Shown: positions 42,591-47,627 of the stretch, piece after piece
Layout: each line of letters opens with the position of its first letter
Numbering within the stretch: position 1 is the stretch's first letter
Source of the DNA: an uncultured Prevotella sp.
GTDB taxonomy: Bacteria; Bacteroidota; Bacteroidia; Bacteroidales; Bacteroidaceae
NCBI GenBank assembly: GCA_900315525.1
Contig: OMZO01000036.1
Span: 1 to 47,627 of the forward strand
Length of the DNA stretch: 47,627 nucleotides
Reading direction: 5' to 3'
Program-made: the position numbers and the translations under genes
Notes under the pieces: generated by a model
What the model was told of the DNA's origin: nothing
Seen by the model: the letters and a program-made list of their open reading frames with translations, nothing else
Database searches by the model: none

Positions 42591-44243
42591 ATGGAAACTT
42601 TTAGCAGTTTTAATGCTTATATCCAAAAAGCAATTGTAGAGAACTGGGATCAGGATGCACTGACTGACTATCAAGGTGTCACCCTCCAGTTTCATGATGT
42701 AGCACGCAAAATAGAGAAAATCCATATTCTTTTTGTAAACAGTGGTGTTGAAAAAGGTGACAAGATTGCAATTTGTGGTCGTAATTCAGCTCATTGGGCA
42801 GTAGCTTATTTGGCAACATTAACCTATGGTGCTGTTGCCGTGCCTATTTTGCATGAATTCAATGGTGAACAGATTCAGAATATCGTTAATCATTCGGAAT
42901 CAAAACTACTCTTTATCGGTGATTATGCCGTTAAGACCATCGATCCAGATGCGATGCCATCTCTTGAGGCAATTATCAATCTTCCAGATTTCTCATTGAT
43001 GCTCTCACGTTCGGAAAAGATCTCTTATGCACGCGAACATCTTAATATGTTATTTGGAAGCAAATATCCGAGAGCTTTTCGTGCTGAACATGTGAACTAT
43101 TACAAGGATGAAGCAGAAGAGTTGGCGCTTATTAATTACACCAGTGGAACAACAGGTTTCTCTAAAGGCGTTATGCTACCTTATCGAGCACTATGGGGCA
43201 ACGTAGAGTTTATCATCAACAGACTTGGTAAGGTCGTGAAGCCGGGTGACAACATGTTGAGCATATTGCCAATGGCCCATATGTATGGTATGGCAATTGA
43301 GTTCCTGTTCGGATTTTGTAACGGCTGCCATCTGTTCTTTTTGACTCGTCTGCCATCACCTGCCATTATCGCAGACGCTTTTGCGAATGTAAGACCGGCA
43401 ATCATAATTACCGTACCGCTGATCATAGAGAAGATTATCCGTAAACGTGTGTTCCCAAAGATACAGGACAACCGTATGCGCTTGTTATTGGCTATGCCTT
43501 TCGTCAGCAAGAAGGTCAAGGAACGCATATATAAAGAGGTCTATAAAGCATTTGGCGGAAATTTCTACGAAATCATTGTTGGAGGAGCACCTCTCTCTAA
43601 AGAAGTAGAAGAATTCATGTTATCAATCAATTTCCCGTTAACCGTAGGCTATGGTACGACCGAGTGCGCTCCGCTGATTTCTTATTGTGACTGGAAAGAT
43701 TTCCAGGGAGGTTCTTGCGGAGTTCCAGTAGACAGGATGGAAGTGAAGATTCTCTCACAAGATCCTGAAAACATACCAGGTGAGATTATTACAAGGGGAA
43801 CAAACATGATGTTAGGCTATTTCAAGAACCCAGAAGCTACACATCAAGTAATTGACAAGGATGGTTGGTATCATACCGGAGATTTAGCAACGATGTCAGC
43901 AAGTGGACATATTTTCATTCGCGGCCGTATAAAAAATATGTTGCTTGGTGCAAATGGTCAAAATGTGTACCCAGAAGAAATTGAAGACAAGCTCAACACA
44001 ATGGCTATGGTTTCTGAAAGCTTGATTGTCCAGCGTGGTGACAAACTCGTTGCACTCGTATATCCTGATAAGGATGAATTGATGAATTTCAGCGAGGAAG
44101 AGTTAGAACATATTATGGAACAAAATCGCCAAGAACTTAACAATACACTGCCTGTCTATAGCCGCATCTCTGCTGTTGAACTACAGGCGGAGGAATTTGC
44201 TAAGACTCCTAAGAAAAGTATAAAACGCTACTTATATCAATAA
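42591..44243 (+). CDS. AMP-forming acyl-CoA/acyl-ACP synthetase-like ligase, copy 1
   Basis: A protein of 550 aa of the ANL superfamily. Phosphate-binding loop: INYTSGTTGFSKGV (residues about 183-196). Later core motifs are GYGTTECAPL and GWYHTGDLATM, the hinge region is GRIKNML, and the C-terminal catalytic Lys is in TPKKSIKRYLY. It activates a carboxylate as acyl-AMP and likely passes it to CoA. It shares most of its sequence and length with the next gene, 5 nt downstream, so the pair arose by tandem duplication. Substrate differences would lie in the binding pocket (about 215-330). Confidence 0.92.
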   Translation: METFSSFNAYIQKAIVENWDQDALTDYQGVTLQFHDVARKIEKIHILFVNSGVEKGDKIAICGRNSAHWAVAYLATLTYGAVAVPILHEFNGEQIQNIVNHSESKLLFIGDYAVKTIDPDAMPSLEAIINLPDFSLMLSRSEKISYAREHLNMLFGSKYPRAFRAEHVNYYKDEAEELALINYTSGTTGFSKGVMLPYRALWGNVEFIINRLGKVVKPGDNMLSILPMAHMYGMAIEFLFGFCNGCHLFFLTRLPSPAIIADAFANVRPAIIITVPLIIEKIIRKRVFPKIQDNRMRLLLAMPFVSKKVKERIYKEVYKAFGGNFYEIIVGGAPLSKEVEEFMLSINFPLTVGYGTTECAPLISYCDWKDFQGGSCGVPVDRMEVKILSQDPENIPGEIITRGTNMMLGYFKNPEATHQVIDKDGWYHTGDLATMSASGHIFIRGRIKNMLLGANGQNVYPEEIEDKLNTMAMVSESLIVQRGDKLVALVYPDKDELMNFSEEELEHIMEQNRQELNNTLPVYSRISAVELQAEEFAKTPKKSIKRYLYQ

Positions 44244-44248
44244 CTAAT

Positions 44249-45913
44249 ATGGAACAAATACCGAGTTTCAACGCGCTCATCCAGAAGAGCATTATCGACA
44301 ATTGGAATCGCGATGCACTGACCGATTTCAAGGGACAGACACTACAGTTCCACGACGTAGCTAGGAAAATAGAAAAGATACACATTCTCTTTGAAAACAG
44401 TGGAATCCAAAAGGGTGACAAGATTGCCCTTTGCGGGCGAAACTCTTCCCAATGGGCAGTAGCCTTCTTGGCTACGCTCACCTATGGGGCTGTAGCTGTT
44501 CCAATCTTACATGAATTCAATGCTGAACAGATTCACAATATTGTGAATCACTCGGAAGCACGTCTGCTCTTTGTTGGTGATCATGTAGCCACAATTATTG
44601 ATCCGCTACAGATGCCGCATCTGGAAGGTATCATCAACAATCCAGACTACTCACTCATGATTTCTCGTACAGACAAGCTCACTTATGCACGTGAACACCT
44701 CAATGAGCTTTATGGCAAGAAATTCCCAAAATATTTCCGTAAGGAACATGTGAGTTACTATATTGAGCAAAGTCCAGACGAACTTGCTGTCATCAACTAC
44801 ACATCAGGCACAACAGGTTTCTCTAAAGGCGTCATGATTCCTTATCGTGCACTTTGGTCAAATTATGATTTTGCCACCTATGTTCTCGGCAAGCAGATAA
44901 AAGCTGGCGACAAAGTTATCTCCATGCTGCCTATGGCTCACATGTATGGTATGGCATTTGAGTTTATCTTTGAGTTCCTTTATGGTTGTCACGTCTATTA
45001 TCTGAACCGCGTGCCCTCTCCCGCCATCATTGCACAGGCATTGGCTGAAATAAAGCCTGTAATCGTTATTGCCGTACCACTGATTATCGAGAAGATTATC
45101 CGTAAGAAAGTGTTCCCCAAGATTCAGAACAACCGTATGCGGCTACTTCTGCAGATGCCAGTTATTTCAAAGAAAGTTCGCGAGATGATTTGCCAGGAGG
45201 TATTGAAAGCTTTTGGTGGACAGATGTACGAAGTCATTATCGGTGGTGCTGCCCTCAATCAAGAAGTAGAGCAGTTCTTGAAGCGTATTGACTTCCCTTA
45301 TACCGTTGGTTATGGTGCAACGGAATGTGCACCAATCATTGGCTATGAAGACTGGCATCTCTTTGCCCCAGGATCTTGTGGTAAGGCTGCTTACCATATG
45401 AAGGTTAAAATAGATTCTCCCGATCCACAACGTATACCTGGAGAGATTCTTGCAAAAGGACTTAATGTCATGCTTGGCTATTTCAAGAATCCTGAAGCAA
45501 CAGCAGAAACCATTGACAAAGAAGGCTGGTATCATACTGGCGACCTAGGCACAATGGATGAAGACGGGAATATCTTCATTAACGGACGTTCAAAGAACAT
45601 GCTTTTAGGACCAAATGGGCAAAATATTTATCCAGAGGAAATTGAGGACAAACTGAATTCAATGACTCTCGTGGTGGAAAGTATTGTCGTACAACGTGAA
45701 GACAACAAGCTTGTAGCCCTTGTCCATCCAGACATGGATGAAGCGAAGAATATGGGATTCTCTGCTGAAGACATAAAAAATGTGATGGAACAAAACCGTA
45801 ATGGTCTTAATGAAATGATTCCTGCCTATGAGAAAATTTCTGAAATAGAAATCTATGAAGAAGAGTTTGAAAAAACACCAAAACGATCAATCAAGCGCTA
45901 CTTGTATAAATAG
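44249..45913 (+). CDS. AMP-forming acyl-CoA/acyl-ACP synthetase-like ligase, copy 2
   Basis: A protein of 554 aa and the tandem paralogue of the preceding gene. Motifs are INYTSGTTGFSKGV, GYGATECAPI, GWYHTGDLGTM, GRSKNML and the C-terminal TPKRSIKRYLY with the adenylation Lys. The N-termini are almost identical in pattern (SFNA-IQK-I--NW--DALTD). Both look catalytically intact. It is read from the same promoter and ended by the terminator at 45924. Confidence 0.92.
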   Translation: MEQIPSFNALIQKSIIDNWNRDALTDFKGQTLQFHDVARKIEKIHILFENSGIQKGDKIALCGRNSSQWAVAFLATLTYGAVAVPILHEFNAEQIHNIVNHSEARLLFVGDHVATIIDPLQMPHLEGIINNPDYSLMISRTDKLTYAREHLNELYGKKFPKYFRKEHVSYYIEQSPDELAVINYTSGTTGFSKGVMIPYRALWSNYDFATYVLGKQIKAGDKVISMLPMAHMYGMAFEFIFEFLYGCHVYYLNRVPSPAIIAQALAEIKPVIVIAVPLIIEKIIRKKVFPKIQNNRMRLLLQMPVISKKVREMICQEVLKAFGGQMYEVIIGGAALNQEVEQFLKRIDFPYTVGYGATECAPIIGYEDWHLFAPGSCGKAAYHMKVKIDSPDPQRIPGEILAKGLNVMLGYFKNPEATAETIDKEGWYHTGDLGTMDEDGNIFINGRSKNMLLGPNGQNIYPEEIEDKLNSMTLVVESIVVQREDNKLVALVHPDMDEAKNMGFSAEDIKNVMEQNRNGLNEMIPAYEKISEIEIYEEEFEKTPKRSIKRYLYK

Positions 45914-45923
45914 AAGATAAAAG

Positions 45924-45957
45924 AAAGTTCCTCGATTCAAAACGAGGAACTTTTTTA
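45924..45957. terminator. Strong terminator after the acyl-ligase pair
   Basis: AAAGTTCCTCG (45924-45934) pairs perfectly with CGAGGAACTTT (45943-45953) around an 8-nt loop, with a run of Ts at 45951-45956. It also serves the convergent membrane-protein gene. Confidence 0.88.
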
Positions 45958-45961
45958 TATA

Positions 45962-47113
45962 CTATTCGTAACGATAATAGTACCAATAGGTACCACGATA
46001 CTGTTCGCTAACTTTGACTTTTCTTTCCTGTGGATCGGGATACTGTCGCTCAAGTTCTTGAAGATTTCGGAAATCTTCTTCCACAACAGGCACGCTATAG
46101 GATAATATTGGCTTAGACCGCAAGTGGCAATAGAGCGTCAGGGCCTCTCGATAATGCTTGGGTAGTTGATTGTCAAGGTTGTAGTATTTACTGATTTCTG
46201 ATGCAAACTCATCAAGTTTCTTATCGATTAGATAACCACACAACAGATAGTCACCAACAGCCTTTCGCGGCGCAGCATTACGACGCTCAATCATCCGAAG
46301 ATAACGTTCTGGCAACATTTTCTCTGCCGGACGGGCACTAAAGAATCGAAACAGGCTGTCTTTCGGATAAAGCAGCAACAGTGATGAGTCATTTGTTGGC
46401 AACATTTGCTTACTCGTACCAGTAATAGGGAATTCAAAAAGATGCTCACCTAAACTGCCATTGCGCGCAAGAGCATACATTCTAATCGCCAAAAGACTCT
46501 CATCACCTTCAAGTGACTTCTTCCCAACTTTGGCTGCCTTATCATAGTGGCCTTCAATCAATAAACTCTCTGCTTGCATACGATAATGGAATACTGCATT
46601 CGTATTACCAATCCATGTTACAAAACAAATCTGCAATGACATGATGAGCATGTTAATCCATATCGGCCGAGAAAACAGTCCATTATCATCATAATCCTCT
46701 ATGTCCTGATATTTTAATACTGGTACTATTCCCAAAAGCCAGACGATGAATGTGACAACAACAATCCACCAACCATGATGCATAAGTTCTGTCGTACCAG
46801 GTTCAATATATATATCCGAGAGCAATGCCAAAATAAGCATTGAAGGTAAATATGTCAGGGCATGGAATGACTTAGTCAAACGCACCAGTCCATAAACTCC
46901 CAATTGGACTATACACAATAACGCTGTGAGAAGTAATGGACTTAATACTCGGTTATATTGTGTTAACCCACCACTAAGTAAGTGCTGAGCCATAGCCAAT
47001 AAATCAACTTGGAAACAATATAACCATAGCAATGAGAAACACACAAAAACAATAGCACACATCACACGGATGGTAATGGTGCTATTGTCTTTCATTGGGC
47101 GATTATAGTTCAT
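45962..47113 (-). CDS. Multi-pass membrane protein with a soluble C-terminus (DUF6057-like)
   Basis: A protein of 383 aa. About five or six membrane segments lie in the first 185 residues (near 14-34, 50-70, 80-100, 113-135 and 150-172). A soluble, helix-rich domain of about 200 residues follows, with TPR-like pairs (AESLLIEGHYDKAAKVGKKS and following) and an aromatic tail, YWYYYRYE. This agrees with what I recall of DUF6057, a Bacteroidetes family of unknown role. The start follows the glgB stop by 1 nt; a second ATG at 47095 is possible. Co-transcription with glgB is likely. Confidence 0.65.
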   Translation of the reverse strand: MNYNRPMKDNSTITIRVMCAIVFVCFSLLWLYCFQVDLLAMAQHLLSGGLTQYNRVLSPLLLTALLCIVQLGVYGLVRLTKSFHALTYLPSMLILALLSDIYIEPGTTELMHHGWWIVVVTFIVWLLGIVPVLKYQDIEDYDDNGLFSRPIWINMLIMSLQICFVTWIGNTNAVFHYRMQAESLLIEGHYDKAAKVGKKSLEGDESLLAIRMYALARNGSLGEHLFEFPITGTSKQMLPTNDSSLLLLYPKDSLFRFFSARPAEKMLPERYLRMIERRNAAPRKAVGDYLLCGYLIDKKLDEFASEISKYYNLDNQLPKHYREALTLYCHLRSKPILSYSVPVVEEDFRNLQELERQYPDPQERKVKVSEQYRGTYWYYYRYE

Positions 47114-47114
47114 A

Positions 47115-47627
47115 CTATATCTTTTTCAATACAACGGCAGAACGGGCTGGAATATAGAGTTTCAGCCACTCCTTATGATCTTTCACATAGAGTGGATCAT
47201 AGTTTGTCAGATGGGTCATCGAGTCATCGGCAAAGCCATTACCGCCAAAGTCCTTAGAGTCTGTGTTAAGCACAACTTCGTATGAACCTGTAGGCACAAG
47301 GAAACCGTAATCTGTATAACTGCGTGTCGGTGAGAAATTAAATACGAAAACCAGGTCACCTCTCATAAAACAGAGAACTTGGTCTCCGTCATCATGCCAT
47401 ATTTCGACGACTGGCTTATCCTGGAAATTACGAACACTCTTGATTGTCTTAAGCATCTCACGGTCGAAATCGCCTAACCAATGGTAGCAAAGATCTTTGT
47501 TATCAACAAGGCTCCACTGACGACGAGCATATTTATATGACCAGCCATTACCTTCACGTGGGAAGTCAATCCACTCTGGATGTCCGAACTCATTACCCAT
47601 AAAGTTCAGATAACCACCATTGATGGC
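47115..47627 (-). CDS. glgB: 1,4-alpha-glucan branching enzyme, C-terminal part (cut by window edge)
   Basis: The frame is open to the window edge (AINGGYLNFMGNEFGHPEW), so the Met at 47600 is internal. These 170 residues are the end of a GH13 branching enzyme: the core-end FMGNEFGHPEWIDFPREGNG, then ARRQWSLVD and an all-beta C-terminal domain (VLCFMRGDLVFVFNFSPTRS onwards, ending VVLKKI). The motif order matches eukaryotic GBE1-like enzymes, as is usual in Bacteroidetes. It introduces alpha-1,6 branches into glycogen. Confidence 0.9.
   Translation of the reverse strand, partial: AINGGYLNFMGNEFGHPEWIDFPREGNGWSYKYARRQWSLVDNKDLCYHWLGDFDREMLKTIKSVRNFQDKPVVEIWHDDGDQVLCFMRGDLVFVFNFSPTRSYTDYGFLVPTGSYEVVLNTDSKDFGGNGFADDSMTHLTNYDPLYVKDHKEWLKLYIPARSAVVLKKI

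Noticed and set aside
1-47627. CRISPR arrays, tRNA/rRNA genes, insertion sequences or prophage
   Set aside because: No spaced direct repeats, no cloverleaf-like or rRNA-like stretches, and no transposase, integrase or phage genes were seen in any frame. I could not run a covariance search, so a small RNA may be missed.

Overview
The window looks like a chromosome segment of a Bacteroidales bacterium close to Prevotella. Evidence: repeated Bacteroidetes-type promoters (TTTG, 19-22 nt, TAnnTTTG), a FeoA-FeoB fusion, a SecA of about 1120 residues, a eukaryote-like glycogen branching enzyme, a HU-like protein beside a 'smalltalk' small protein, and DUF4494/EFR1/GldE-like families. By eye the left 20 kb is richer in G+C than the right 20 kb. 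I found no rRNA, tRNA, CRISPR array, insertion sequence or prophage; most of the window is ordinary chromosomal backbone.

Layout. 1-4.1 kb: the first codons of a leftward gene, a REP-like palindrome fused to the orphan 3' end of an M13 metallopeptidase gene, a large MscS-type channel, and a two-gene PIN-nuclease module sharing its transcript direction. 4.1-4.96 kb: a HU-like gene broken by an apparent internal deletion, and an abnormally long smalltalk-type gene. 4.96-10.4 kb (minus): a PpiD/SurA-like periplasmic foldase, a GldE/CorC-like CBS protein, LptC and an outer-membrane protein, all envelope biogenesis. 10.5-13.3 kb (plus): a DUF4105 membrane protein and an alkaline-phosphatase-fold protein that has lost its catalytic motifs.

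13.4-21.9 kb (plus): secA, an ABC ATPase without a permease, then a tight cassette of HAD-IIIC/FkbH-like enzyme, acyl carrier protein, MBOAT acyltransferase and membrane-anchored SGNH protein. These four fit one pathway: load an acyl (possibly glyceryl) group on the carrier, move it across the membrane and place it on an envelope glycan. 22-28.4 kb: feoAB, a frameshifted HAD lipoprotein gene, ruvC overlapping a double-ABC protein, and a Crp/Fnr regulator. 28.4-36.4 kb: lepA, a small lipoprotein, yebC, pheT, a cytidylate-kinase-like protein and a FAD protein.

36.5-47.6 kb: an EFR1 flavodoxin/ferredoxin protein; a minus-strand operon of membrane pseudokinase, DUF4494 and YggS-like protein; an aminotransferase overlapping a LolC/E-type permease; two tandem closely related AMP-forming acyl ligases behind a promoter with inverted repeats; and a membrane protein downstream of the 3' part of glgB. 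Best leads: the acyl-transfer cassette, the pseudokinase operon, a promoter embedded in a terminator (34766-34803), and four decayed genes or gene fragments.
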